Source: Vreelandella alkaliphila
GTDB lineage: Bacteria; Pseudomonadota; Gammaproteobacteria; Pseudomonadales; Halomonadaceae
Assembly: GCF_016107625.1 (NCBI RefSeq)
Contig: NZ_JABASV010000019.1
Span: 1-33,570 of the forward strand
Direction: 5' to 3'
Length of the DNA stretch: 33,570 nt
Below are positions 6,596-14,156 of this stretch, in pieces; the first letter of the stretch is position 1, and each line of letters opens with the position of its first letter. The position numbers and the translations under genes were made by a program. The notes below the pieces were generated by a model that did not search any database, was not told the origin of the DNA, and saw only the letters and a list, made by a program, of their open reading frames with translations.

Positions 6596-7381
6596 TTATG
6601 AAGAGCTCTCTTTATTGAGTGCTTTCCCCAAACTGCCAAAATACACCCTGAACAGCGCATTGATGCGTTCGCGCTGCTCGCCTTGTGGATAAAGGCCGCG
6701 TTCTGCCTCGGGGGAGGTTTTGGTGCCTTTCACCAGGAAGTGGTTTTTGATGGTGGAATCTTGCACGAAGGCTTCAAAGGCTCGGGCGCATAGCTCTTCT
6801 GGTTTGCTGTAATAGAGCTGACCGTGAGCTTTATCCATGGCGGCCGAGTGGTTGAAAAGCGCGCTGGGCTGCTGGCCGTCGGGGTGAAGCAGAATAGCGT
6901 GGAAGCAGGCGAGTAGGCGCTGGTTGAGCGGGTGGTTAATCGGGGCTGCATCTGCTAGCCATGCCGCCGAAGCGAAGGTGCTAGTCGGCACGTTGTTAAA
7001 ACACTTCTGGGCAATGTAGTGATCGAAGGCGTGAAACCATTCGTGGGCAATGCTGCCAGGCCCCGCATTCTTAGCGAGCGAAAAGCTGCGCTGGCTGGGG
7101 TCGTAATGGGCAGAAACGCCGGGTCTACCACCGCTGCCGTACTGTAGGGCTAACGAGCCACGTAGTGAAATCAGCGCTTCATTGCCGTGCAGTATCAGCA
7201 TTAAGTCGCACAGCGCATCGTGGAAAAGCTCGGCGGCGCGGTCGCGCTCGGCGGTGGTCACCCAGCGGCCTATTTCAATTGAGCGAAAATCGAACTGGCG
7301 ACGGATCAGCGCAAAGCTGCTGGCACGTTCCGGGCGGTGCATTGGCCCTTGGCGGTAAAACTCTCGTGCTTCAATGCTCAC
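6596..7381 (-). CDS. LPD1/CLCA_X-like putative metalloprotein with HEWFH motif
   Basis: This 261-residue protein carries IAHEWFHAFDHYI at about 111-123. The HExxH zinc-protease signature is at residues 113-117. Upstream are FDFRSIEIGRWV and AISLRGSLALQYGSGG, a pattern I associate with the LPD1 domain found in large polyvalent proteins of mobile elements and with stand-alone proteins annotated CLCA_X. No signal peptide or membrane segment is seen, so it is probably cytoplasmic. The start at 7381 is a GTG with only a weak ribosome site; a later start is possible. The gene lies beside the cassette array and is divergent from the glutaredoxin gene. Confidence 0.72.
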   Translation of the reverse strand: MSIEAREFYRQGPMHRPERASSFALIRRQFDFRSIEIGRWVTTAERDRAAELFHDALCDLMLILHGNEALISLRGSLALQYGSGGRPGVSAHYDPSQRSFSLAKNAGPGSIAHEWFHAFDHYIAQKCFNNVPTSTFASAAWLADAAPINHPLNQRLLACFHAILLHPDGQQPSALFNHSAAMDKAHGQLYYSKPEELCARAFEAFVQDSTIKNHFLVKGTKTSPEAERGLYPQGEQRERINALFRVYFGSLGKALNKESSS

Positions 7382-7539
7382 GGCGTGCTCGCTAACCTAA
7401 AAAAGAAGTTCACTGAGCTATCTTATCGAAGGTAGCGAGTCAGCGCCAAAGGCTGTTAGGCAAGACCGGCTAAGGTGTCTACCCTTATACCTAGGCAGCG
7501 AATGATTGGCTGCACTGTGTTCCACATCAGGGAGGGAGT

Positions 7540-8277
7540 ATGGCAACGGCACATGTTTATCGCATGAAAACGGATGCGCACCAGTGCCCCTTTGGTTTGA
7601 AAACCGTTTCATTGCTGCAGCGTAAGGGCTACGAGGTGCATGACCACCCGTTAACATCCCGCGACGAAATCGATGCATTTAAAGCGAAAGAGCAGGTCGA
7701 TACGACGCCGCAAACCTATATTGATGATAAGCGCATCGGTGGCTATGAAGAGGTGCGCGAGTATTTGGGCTTAAGCGTGCCGAGTGCTCAGGAAACGTCT
7801 TATCGGCCAGTGATCGCCATTTTTATCACGGCGCTGTTGATCGGTTTGGCGGTTAGTTGGCTGGCCCATGGGGCGCTATTGACTGCGCGATTACCTGAAT
7901 ATGCAGTGGCTACCGCCATGGTGCTGCTTGGGTTGCAGAAGCTTCAAGACGTGGAAAGCTTCAGCACCATGTTTCTAAATTACGATTTGCTGGCTAAGCG
8001 CTATGTCCCCTATGGGTATGTTTACCCTTATGCGGAAACCTTTGCGGGTATATTGATGTTGGCGGGGGCATTGATATGGCTGGCAGCACCGCTGGCGCTG
8101 TTCATTGGTACGGTGGGTGCTGTGTCGGTGATTAAGGCGGTGTATATCGATAAGCGAGAACTGAAATGTGCCTGTGCGGGCGGTAATAGCAATGTGCCGC
8201 TGGGCTTTATTTCGTTGACGGAAAACCTTGTCATGATCGCCATGGGGTTATGGATGCCGCTGAAGAGTCTGCTGTAA
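7540..8277 (+). CDS. Glutaredoxin-MauE fusion membrane protein
   Basis: This 245-residue protein has two parts. Residues 1-80 are a glutaredoxin domain with active site CPFG (Cys16, so monothiol-type rather than CPYC), the TTPQ cis-proline loop at about 55-58 and a terminal GGYEEV. Residues 88-245 have about four membrane segments and end in a MauE/DoxX-type block with a conserved KCACAGGNSNVPLGF cysteine motif. The fusion suggests passage of reducing equivalents across or at the inner membrane. GGAGGG lies 3 bases before the ATG. The physiological partner is unknown. Confidence 0.85.
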   Translation: MATAHVYRMKTDAHQCPFGLKTVSLLQRKGYEVHDHPLTSRDEIDAFKAKEQVDTTPQTYIDDKRIGGYEEVREYLGLSVPSAQETSYRPVIAIFITALLIGLAVSWLAHGALLTARLPEYAVATAMVLLGLQKLQDVESFSTMFLNYDLLAKRYVPYGYVYPYAETFAGILMLAGALIWLAAPLALFIGTVGAVSVIKAVYIDKRELKCACAGGNSNVPLGFISLTENLVMIAMGLWMPLKSLL

Positions 8278-8385
8278 CGCAAGTGAGTAGAAAAGGTCAT
8301 ACGCCTTGTAACCCAGAAAACACGCCCCAAGGTAGAGTAAGTAACGCAAGATGCTATCGCACGCTTCACACTTAGGAGTCATTAG

Positions 8386-9072
8386 ATGAGCAAGCGTATT
8401 TTGGTGGTGCTGACATCACATGATCAGTTAGGAGACACCGGCGAAAAAACTGGCTTTTGGTTAGAAGAGCTAGCAGCGCCGTACTATGTCTTTAAAGATG
8501 CAGGTGCAGACGTAACGCTGGCCTCGCCAAACGGCGGGCAGCCGCCACTTGATCCGAAAAGTGACGCAGACGATAGTCAAACCGATGAAACGCGGCGCTT
8601 TAAGCAAGATGATGAAGCGAATGCGGCGCTAGCGGCAACGCACCGCCTTAGCGATATGAGTGCTGATGATTTCGATGCTGTGTTCTACCCAGGTGGCCAT
8701 GGTCCGCTGTGGGACTTGGTTGATGATAAAGATTCTATCCAATTGATCGAAAATTTTATTGCCCAGGGCAAGCCAGTGGCATCGGTTTGCCATGCGCCTA
8801 TCGTGTTGATTAATGCAAAAAGCAGCAGTGGTGAACCGCTGGTAAAAGGGCGCCAAGTGACAGGTTTCACCAATGGCGAAGAAGATGCGGTTGGTCTAAC
8901 GGATATCGTTCCACATTTGGTGGAAGACGCGTTGCAACAGTGTGGCGGTATTTATAGCAAAGCAGACGACTTTACGCCGTATGTGCGCGAAGACGGCCAG
9001 CTAATTACTGGCCAAAATCCGCCTTCTTCTTCGGCTACCGCCGAAGCACTGATGGCATGGCTGGCCCGTTAA
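8386..9072 (+). CDS. DJ-1/PfpI family protein (class I glutamine amidotransferase-like)
   Basis: This 228-residue protein has the nucleophile elbow SVCHAP with Cys135-His136, the PGGHG loop at 102-106 and the acidic residues Glu27/Glu28 in GFWLEEL. This arrangement matches the Hsp31-like branch of the DJ-1 superfamily, whose members act as glyoxalases, deglycases or chaperones. Which activity applies here cannot be decided. TAGGAG precedes the ATG at 8386. The gene stands alone with its own terminator at 9102. It lies downstream of the glutaredoxin fusion, so a shared role in electrophile or redox stress is plausible. Confidence 0.88.
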   Translation: MSKRILVVLTSHDQLGDTGEKTGFWLEELAAPYYVFKDAGADVTLASPNGGQPPLDPKSDADDSQTDETRRFKQDDEANAALAATHRLSDMSADDFDAVFYPGGHGPLWDLVDDKDSIQLIENFIAQGKPVASVCHAPIVLINAKSSSGEPLVKGRQVTGFTNGEEDAVGLTDIVPHLVEDALQQCGGIYSKADDFTPYVREDGQLITGQNPPSSSATAEALMAWLAR

Positions 9073-9101
9073 GTAGTTCTTTTTTAGCATCAGAAACTAT
9101 G

Positions 9102-9129
9102 ACGGCGGGCATAATGCCCGCCGTTTTTA
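9102..9129 (+). terminator. Rho-independent terminator of the DJ-1 family gene
   Basis: An 11-bp stem (ACGGCGGGCAT region with ATGCCCGCCGT) with an AA loop is followed by TTTTTAT. It starts 30 bp after the stop of the DJ-1 family gene. Confidence 0.9.
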
Positions 9130-9201
9130 TGTGCGACTATGAAAAGCTATACGTCAATATGGGCGTGCGCAGTTAACAAGTAGGAGTGCATGCATTTGTG
9201 T

Positions 9202-10860
9202 TTAGTGGCGTTGAGTAAAGCGATCACGTAGACGTTGGAGCGCTTGTTCATTCCAGCCGGGAGGTTCGGATAGTGCTACCCAGGCATCAATATAGTGTTT
9301 AGCTGCAATTTCATGCCCAAAGCCTGATGGGGCGCTGCTGGTGGCTAAGTCGGCTAGCAACTGCAGCATGGTCACGACTGGGTACCAGCGTAATTGCGGT
9401 GAAACATCGGGGGCACGCGGATCACGCATCCAATCGGGTTCGCGCCAGAAAGCTTCTGGTTCAAAAAAAGTAATGGGGTCGCTGCCGTATTGTAGATAAG
9501 CAATACGAAAATTTCCCCACTTGCCTGTGGCTTCATCCAACCCTTGGTATTGGTTCATGAAGCGGACCACGTTGCCATTATGGAAGGTGGGTAGCCATGC
9601 AGGGCTACCTGGATCGCGGTCGGCGGTAACATTGCGCCATGTATCGCTGCGAAAGGGAGGGCCGGCCCACAGTGCGCCGTGGAAGGGGTCATTGATGATG
9701 TCGTATAAATCAAAGGAGAGATCTGAATTAAGTGCGCCTAAACTTAGCCCGAATAGGTATAGTTTGGGGCGTTGATCGCGGGGCATCGCAGACCAGTACT
9801 CGTAGATGGTAGTGAACAGTGCGCGAGCATTTTCGACGCCGTACTCCGCTTCGGAAATTAGCGATAGATGGCTGGGGAGGTAGGAGTATTGTGCTGCTAC
9901 TGTTGCAATGTCACCTCGGTGAAGGTATTCCACGGGGTCTTGAGAGCCGGGATCTATCCAGCCGCGGCCGGTGGGCGTGGCTAGCACCAGCGTAGAGCGT
10001 TCAAAACCACCTACGCGAATCAGTTCTTCAAGGGCAAGTTGGGCTCGCTCAATAGGCGTGTCGGCAGCATTGAGGCCTACATAGACGCGGACCGGCTCCA
10101 GGGCTTGTTCGCCTAGAAACTCACTGATTTCAGCACCGGTTGGGCCATTAGTCACAAAACGCCTGCCTCGGCTACCTAGCGCTTCCCAGCTAATCAATGA
10201 ATCGGCGCTACCTGGTTTCATAGGGTCGTCAGGTGGGTCGAGGTCATCCTGGAATATTTCATCCATTTCTTGATAGGAACGGTCAGCCACTTTCAATGCA
10301 TAGGTAAAAAGTACGCCTTCAATGACCATCCAAAATAGTGCGAAAGAAGCGACCGTTCCCAATACATAGGCAGTGCGGCGGGGGAGTATATGGGCGAGTT
10401 TGTGAGAAAGCAGTTTGAAGGTGCGCTTGAACAGCAAACCAATAATACTCAGAAACGCGAAGATGCCCAGTGCAATGAGTGCAATAGAGAGCGGGCGAGT
10501 GCCTTCAGCAGGAGTCATGCCCATTAGCTCGCGAATACTGTCCTGCCACTCAGCAGCACGCCAAAGAAAAATAATTGAGATGCTTAAACAGACTAGCGCC
10601 GCTAGCCATTTCAGGTAGCGTTTTAATGTGGGATTTGGCTCTGGCAAGTGCAGGTAGCGCCAAAGCATATGACTAATCACGCCAAGGGCATAACCTGCTG
10701 TAAAGCTAAGCCCGGAAACAATCCCTTGGGCCACCAGCGGACGAGGAACTAAGCTTGGAGTTAACGAGAGGGCAAAAAATAACGTTGCTAGCACTAACCC
10801 TGTTCCCGAAAGGCGGTTAAGGCTTAAGACCTTCCCTAGTCGCTTGGCGCTATTATCCAT
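9202..10860 (-). CDS. Membrane-anchored alpha/beta hydrolase (Abhydrolase_9 type)
   Basis: This 552-residue protein has an N-terminal membrane half with about five hydrophobic helices in residues 20-190 and a C-terminal alpha/beta hydrolase half. The nucleophile motif GLSLG puts Ser373 at the elbow. The sequence pattern (TPSLVPRP near the start, then RFVTNGP, then YLFGLSLGA) fits the Abhydrolase_9 family with its dedicated N-terminal membrane domain. Substrate is unknown, possibly a lipid or ester at the inner membrane. I chose the ATG at 10860, preceded by GAGAG. In-frame starts up to 10920 exist without a good ribosome site. No operon partner is apparent. Confidence 0.85.
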   Translation of the reverse strand: MDNSAKRLGKVLSLNRLSGTGLVLATLFFALSLTPSLVPRPLVAQGIVSGLSFTAGYALGVISHMLWRYLHLPEPNPTLKRYLKWLAALVCLSISIIFLWRAAEWQDSIRELMGMTPAEGTRPLSIALIALGIFAFLSIIGLLFKRTFKLLSHKLAHILPRRTAYVLGTVASFALFWMVIEGVLFTYALKVADRSYQEMDEIFQDDLDPPDDPMKPGSADSLISWEALGSRGRRFVTNGPTGAEISEFLGEQALEPVRVYVGLNAADTPIERAQLALEELIRVGGFERSTLVLATPTGRGWIDPGSQDPVEYLHRGDIATVAAQYSYLPSHLSLISEAEYGVENARALFTTIYEYWSAMPRDQRPKLYLFGLSLGALNSDLSFDLYDIINDPFHGALWAGPPFRSDTWRNVTADRDPGSPAWLPTFHNGNVVRFMNQYQGLDEATGKWGNFRIAYLQYGSDPITFFEPEAFWREPDWMRDPRAPDVSPQLRWYPVVTMLQLLADLATSSAPSGFGHEIAAKHYIDAWVALSEPPGWNEQALQRLRDRFTQRH

Positions 10861-10976
10861 TGCTTGCTCTCGAGTTATGAAACGATGCATTAAAGTCTTA
10901 TATAATAAAGATAGTGTCAACTGCCAGTATCAATAACGACCGATTTTAAAAACCGCCGACTTTAGAAGTTATAGCT

Positions 10977-11774
10977 TTAAAAACGATAACTTAGCGATAC
11001 TCCGGTGAGGGCTTGCCAGTTGCTGCCTAGCTCATTAACGATTGGGCTGTCGGCAGCACTGCCAGTTAGGTGGGTTGTGCCGACGAAGCCAGTGGCTGTC
11101 CATTCAGGCGTCAGGAAGTAGCTGAGGCTAGCATTCACCCCCATTCGCCAGTAACCGCCGTCTGGGGCATAGGCAGCCACGCCGCTACGTGCGCTGTCTT
11201 GCATTGATACGCCAAACAGCGACTCGGTCCATTTCTCGTTTGAATAGGTAACGCTGGGCGTTAGCGTGAAAAGTGTCCGTTCACTAACCGGCATACGCAA
11301 AGCAGCATTGGCTGAAAACTTTGCGCCTTCAACGTCGCCGCTTACCGGCGTGCTGCCTGCAACGCTATAACGCCAGAACCCTTGTTGATAGCTAACCCGC
11401 AAACCTAACGTGGCCCCTGCATCGACTTTTTCAAACTGGCTGATATCGCCCTTATTGTCTCGCCCAAAGGTGTAGCCAATGAACGGCGAAGCGGTCCAGT
11501 TACCGTTACGGACAGCGTGCCACTCAATACCGTTGCGCACGTTGATTGAGAGCTGATCGCCGTATGTCAGGTTAAGGACAGGCCACGCTCGTGTGTCATA
11601 GTCGTCGCTGCCTAGGTAGTCAGGTGAGTAGGTCACGCCTGCGCCGATACTGCCTTCCCAGCTGTCTCCCAATGCGGGAGCGGTTAATGCGATGCTAAAA
11701 GCAGCCGCTAACCAGGGGGTAAAACACTTATATTTAGAAGCGCTTTGAGTCGCGCGAGAAACGAAAGTCGTCAC
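10977..11774 (-). CDS. MipA/OmpV family outer-membrane protein
   Basis: This 265-residue protein has a signal peptide with a hydrophobic core LAAAFSIALTAPALG and likely cleavage after Gly36. The mature part alternates polar and aromatic residues as in beta-barrels and ends in the outer-membrane motif SYRF. The motif GAGVTYSPDYLGSDDYDTRA is typical of MipA/OmpV proteins, some of which are scaffolds for murein enzymes and some porin-like. The start is a GTG at 11774 with AAGGA about 8 bases before it. It is a single gene on the minus strand, and its upstream region borders the first non-coding RNA. Confidence 0.88.
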   Translation of the reverse strand: MTTFVSRATQSASKYKCFTPWLAAAFSIALTAPALGDSWEGSIGAGVTYSPDYLGSDDYDTRAWPVLNLTYGDQLSINVRNGIEWHAVRNGNWTASPFIGYTFGRDNKGDISQFEKVDAGATLGLRVSYQQGFWRYSVAGSTPVSGDVEGAKFSANAALRMPVSERTLFTLTPSVTYSNEKWTESLFGVSMQDSARSGVAAYAPDGGYWRMGVNASLSYFLTPEWTATGFVGTTHLTGSAADSPIVNELGSNWQALTGVSLSYRF

Positions 11775-11866
11775 GAGGTGTCCTTTTAATTATTCAAACG
11801 TGCGTGATTGTATGTTTTTGATTCAAGCGACTGCAAGCTCTCTAGAGGCCTGTGTGGTTCATGAAT

Positions 11867-11886
11867 TGAAACTATTTCTTGTTTCA
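11867..11886. promoter_or_regulatory. Inverted repeat TGAAAC-N8-GTTTCA, candidate operator of RNA 1
   Basis: TGAAAC (11867-11872) and GTTTCA (11881-11886) form a perfect 6-bp inverted repeat with an 8-bp spacer. It ends at the candidate -35 of the promoter for the first non-coding RNA. Response regulators of the GacA type bind dyads (TGTAAG/CTTACA-like) upstream of rsmY and rsmZ. The half-sites here differ from that consensus, so the binding protein is unknown. Confidence 0.35.
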
Positions 11887-11904
11887 TAGCTTAGGTTAGA
11901 TAAT
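11876..11904 (+). promoter_or_regulatory. Candidate promoter of the first CsrB/RsmZ-like RNA
   Basis: TTCTTG (11876-11881) and GATAAT (11899-11904) are 17 bp apart. The -10 differs from TATAAT at one base, while the -35 is poor, which suits an activator-dependent promoter. Transcription would start near 11911. Confidence 0.45.
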
Positions 11905-11910
11905 TCAACA

Positions 11911-12073
11911 GCTATAGGGCGCACTGTGTGCACATAGCGCAGGGATGGCGCTACAGGGAAGTGCAAGCAGGGAGTGCTTGTGGTGCACAAGGACGCATGA
12001 ACAGGAGGTTCGTGAAGGAAGCTCAAGGAGGACCTGATAAAACCCCGGCCAGTGCGATGGTCGGGGTTTTTTT
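11911..12073 (+). ncRNA. CsrB/RsmZ-like CsrA-sequestering RNA (copy 1)
   Basis: This is a non-coding transcript of about 163 nt by inference. It contains many GGA motifs placed in hairpin loops: TAGCGC-AGGGATG-GCGCTA (11935-11953), CAAGC-AGGGAGT-GCTTG (11964-11980), GAAC-AGGAG-GTTC (11999-12011), and further GGAs at about 11991, 12017 and 12026. AGGA in a small loop is the binding element of CsrA/RsmA. A terminator ends the RNA at 12041-12073. It shares the block around GAACAGGAGGTTCGTGAAG and the terminator stem with copy 2 at about 12510. The 5' end is inferred from the promoter. No open frame explains the conservation. Confidence 0.75.
12041..12073 (+). terminator. Terminator of RNA copy 1
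   Basis: AACCCCGGCC pairs with GGTCGGGGTT through one G-U pair, with loop AGTGCGAT, then a run of T residues. Confidence 0.93.
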
Positions 12074-12094
12074 ATGGGCAAACGGCACTGCTGA

Positions 12095-12310
12095 CTAACA
12101 AGCGTGATGATAAAACAGTGCGCTGAGTTTGCTCATTGGTGTGGATACCGCCGTTTGGCAATTCATGCAGCGTAGTGTCGCGCTGTCTTTGCCGGTGCCC
12201 TCAAGGCGAAATCGTTTTAGGTACGACGTTGTCGAGGATTCCGCGTTGCCGCAATGACGGCAAATAATATCCACGCCGTATACAGTCGGGCTGATCATAA
12301 TATGTCTCAC
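12095..12310 (-). CDS. Small zinc-ribbon protein
   Basis: This 71-residue protein has two cysteine pairs, CRHCG near residue 17 and CMNC near residue 48, spaced as in a zinc ribbon or rubredoxin-like knuckle. It ends FYHHAC. Its function is unknown. The start GTG at 12310 has an excellent ribosome site (AGGAGG, 5 bases away); an ATG five codons in is an alternative. It lies on the minus strand between the two CsrB/RsmZ-like RNAs and may be transcribed convergently into RNA copy 1. Confidence 0.65.
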   Translation of the reverse strand: MRHIMISPTVYGVDIICRHCGNAESSTTSYLKRFRLEGTGKDSATLRCMNCQTAVSTPMSKLSALFYHHAC

Positions 12311-12509
12311 GCTGACCTCCTACCGCAAGGGAGTTAATGGGCTCAGTCGTGGTAACGTCCGTGTAGAAATGCATCCGTGACGATGCTTAAAAAGTATAAA
12401 CAGCAAACGGCTAGTTCGCCATTTATGTAAGCAGCTATCTATTTATGAGCGGGTAGTAAAAAATTCATGTTTTGATATCCCAGGTTAATGTTTTTGACAT
12501 ATATGAGGT
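12311..12509. other. Upstream region of the second CsrB/RsmZ-like RNA
   Basis: There is no gene in this AT-rich gap. A weak -10-like TATATG at 12500-12505 lacks a good -35, so activation by a regulator is likely. A TGTAAG half-site at 12426-12431 resembles one half of the GacA box, but no clear partner half was found. Confidence 0.35.
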
Positions 12510-12659
12510 TCAAGGTGAGTAACAACACAGGGAAAGGTGTTAGGGATAACGACCAAGCAGGAAAGCTTGTTAAACCAGGGATGCATGGACAGGATGTTCG
12601 TGAAGAAGGATTACGGAGGAAATACCACTACCCCGGCCAGGAATGGCCGGGGTTTTTTT
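12510..12659 (+). ncRNA. CsrB/RsmZ-like CsrA-sequestering RNA (copy 2)
   Basis: About 150 nt rich in GGA motifs in loops: AACAC-AGGGAAAG-GTGTT (12524-12541), TTA-GGGA-TAA (12541-12550 region), CAAGC-AGGAAA-GCTTG (12554-12569), GGAC-AGGAT-GTTC (12587-12599), then AAGGAT and GGAGGA near 12605-12620. A further AGGAAT is in the terminator loop. It shares with copy 1 the CAAGC hairpin, the AGGA-GTTCGTGAAG block and the terminator stem, while the rest has diverged. That is the pattern of paired CsrB/CsrC or RsmY/RsmZ RNAs. The 5' end is approximate. Confidence 0.77.
12630..12659 (+). terminator. Terminator of RNA copy 2
   Basis: A perfect 9-bp stem ACCCCGGCC/GGCCGGGGT closes loop AGGAAT and is followed by TTTTTT. 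The loop itself displays another AGGA motif. Confidence 0.95.
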
Positions 12660-12700
12660 ATGCGAGTGCCTAACTACACTCGTTCTTCAGTAGCTCTTTG

Positions 12701-13999
12701 CTACTTTTTCGCTTTTTTGGGCTTTGAGGCTTTTTTATCTTCATCATTATCAGACTTGTCACTGTCAGGCTTGTCGCTACCCTGATGGCTAAGCGGGCTG
12801 GCTTGGTCAAGCCGTGGGTGGTTGTCCAGGAATTCCCGCTGAAGATCGGGTAGGGCATCCAGTGCTTTTAAGGTGTGGGTCAGCGCGTGAATTGCTGCGA
12901 GTACATCCTGGGTGTTGCCGGTTTCGGAAATAGTGTGCATGTTGCGGATCGGGAAGCCGATTGAGGTAGCTGCGCTATCAATAGAGGCCAGCACGCCTGC
13001 CATGCCGTCAGTACCCGTATCCACGCCCACGATGTCACGCTGCAGGGGGATATCCTGCTCTTTGGCGGCGCTGGCGATAATGCGGTTGAGCTGTTCGCTG
13101 GCAATAGAACCTACCGCCATGGTGAAGCCTTTGCCCATCTCTAGCGGCTGCATGCGTTTGTCGCCAATACCAGGAGCAGCTACGTAGTCGTGGTTAACGT
13201 CTACGCCAATCAGCGCGTCTGGCTTTAGTTCGCCAGCCAATACGCGGCTGCCAAAACGGCCAATTTCTTCGTAGCTGGCAATGGCAAACAGCACGCGTAC
13301 GTTTTCGGTGCCGCCAGCTTCTGCGATTAACTTTGCCACTTCTGCGGTAACAAAGCAGCCCAGGCCATTATCCAGGTAAGCGCCGTAGAAGGTGTTCGGG
13401 CTAAAACCAGGGCGAATGGGGCGGTCGAAAATAATCGAATCACCCGGGCGAACGCCTAAATTCAGCACTTGCTGCTTTTTATTTTCGCCATGGATTTGCA
13501 GGTCCAGGTAGATCTGCTCTTTTTTGATACCTTTGCTGCCATCGCGCTGTGCAGGATCAGAAAAGTGAATAGCGCCCAGGGCTTCTACTGTACCGCCTTG
13601 GATGCAGCGGTAGCTGCCGGGGGCGTCAGGATCCTCGCTGAATAGCTTCACTTCGTGGCCGATAAGTACGGTAGGCAAGAAGGAGTCAGTGTTGATCCAG
13701 ATCTTGCCGTCTTCGCCAATCGAGCGAACCTGCATGCGGATTTTGTCTGCATGGCCGATGATCATCACTTTGAACATGTCATCGCGGCCAGGATGGGTAT
13801 CCAGTACCACGCCAGCATTGCCTTTAAACTGATGCAGATGCCAGCCGCTGGGCGCGAAGCTTTCGAAGTAAGGCTTCAGTACGCCGTAGGTCATTGCGCC
13901 TTCCAGGCCTACTGGGCTAGGGGCGGCAAGAATGTCGCGCATGATGTTGAATTGCGCGTCGGGCATGGGTTGCGTCCAGGGTTTGGCGCTGTCGCTCAT
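12701..13999 (-). CDS. M42-like metallo-aminopeptidase
   Basis: This 432-residue protein resembles the M42/M18-type co-catalytic aminopeptidases. Probable zinc ligands are His83 (GHADKI), Asp210 (YLDNGLG), Glu244/Glu245 (SYEEIG), Asp267 (GVDVNH) and His355 (NMHTISETG). An inserted domain, the TET-type dimerisation region of M42 enzymes, probably lies between about 100 and 200. The C-terminal 35 residues are a Ser/Asp/Lys-rich tail with a poly-Lys end, unlike typical family members. The ATG at 13999 has GGAGAGAG upstream. A GTG at 14032 would add 11 residues but has no ribosome site. It probably releases N-terminal residues from peptides in the cytoplasm. Confidence 0.82.
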   Translation of the reverse strand: MSDSAKPWTQPMPDAQFNIMRDILAAPSPVGLEGAMTYGVLKPYFESFAPSGWHLHQFKGNAGVVLDTHPGRDDMFKVMIIGHADKIRMQVRSIGEDGKIWINTDSFLPTVLIGHEVKLFSEDPDAPGSYRCIQGGTVEALGAIHFSDPAQRDGSKGIKKEQIYLDLQIHGENKKQQVLNLGVRPGDSIIFDRPIRPGFSPNTFYGAYLDNGLGCFVTAEVAKLIAEAGGTENVRVLFAIASYEEIGRFGSRVLAGELKPDALIGVDVNHDYVAAPGIGDKRMQPLEMGKGFTMAVGSIASEQLNRIIASAAKEQDIPLQRDIVGVDTGTDGMAGVLASIDSAATSIGFPIRNMHTISETGNTQDVLAAIHALTHTLKALDALPDLQREFLDNHPRLDQASPLSHQGSDKPDSDKSDNDEDKKASKPKKAKK

Positions 14000-14156
14000 A
14001 TTAAGCTCTCTCCATTGGGGGGTGTTTATCACTAACTAGTCTGCCAGATTCTTGCTTCAGATGCGCATGGCTGGTTCGCCTAGTGAGACAAGAGTTTTGG
14101 GCTTTGGTTATAAAATCCTCTAGGATAGGCGCTTTTTTCTGACAAGGTGGAAGGTC

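Noticed and set aside
12426..12431. TGTAAG as a GacA box for RNA copy 2
   Set aside because: Only one half-site is present; the CTTACA partner is missing at the expected spacing.
12488..12785. Two plus-strand ORFs overlapping RNA copy 2
   Set aside because: They run through hairpins and the terminator, and the conserved sequence is in stem-loops, not codons.
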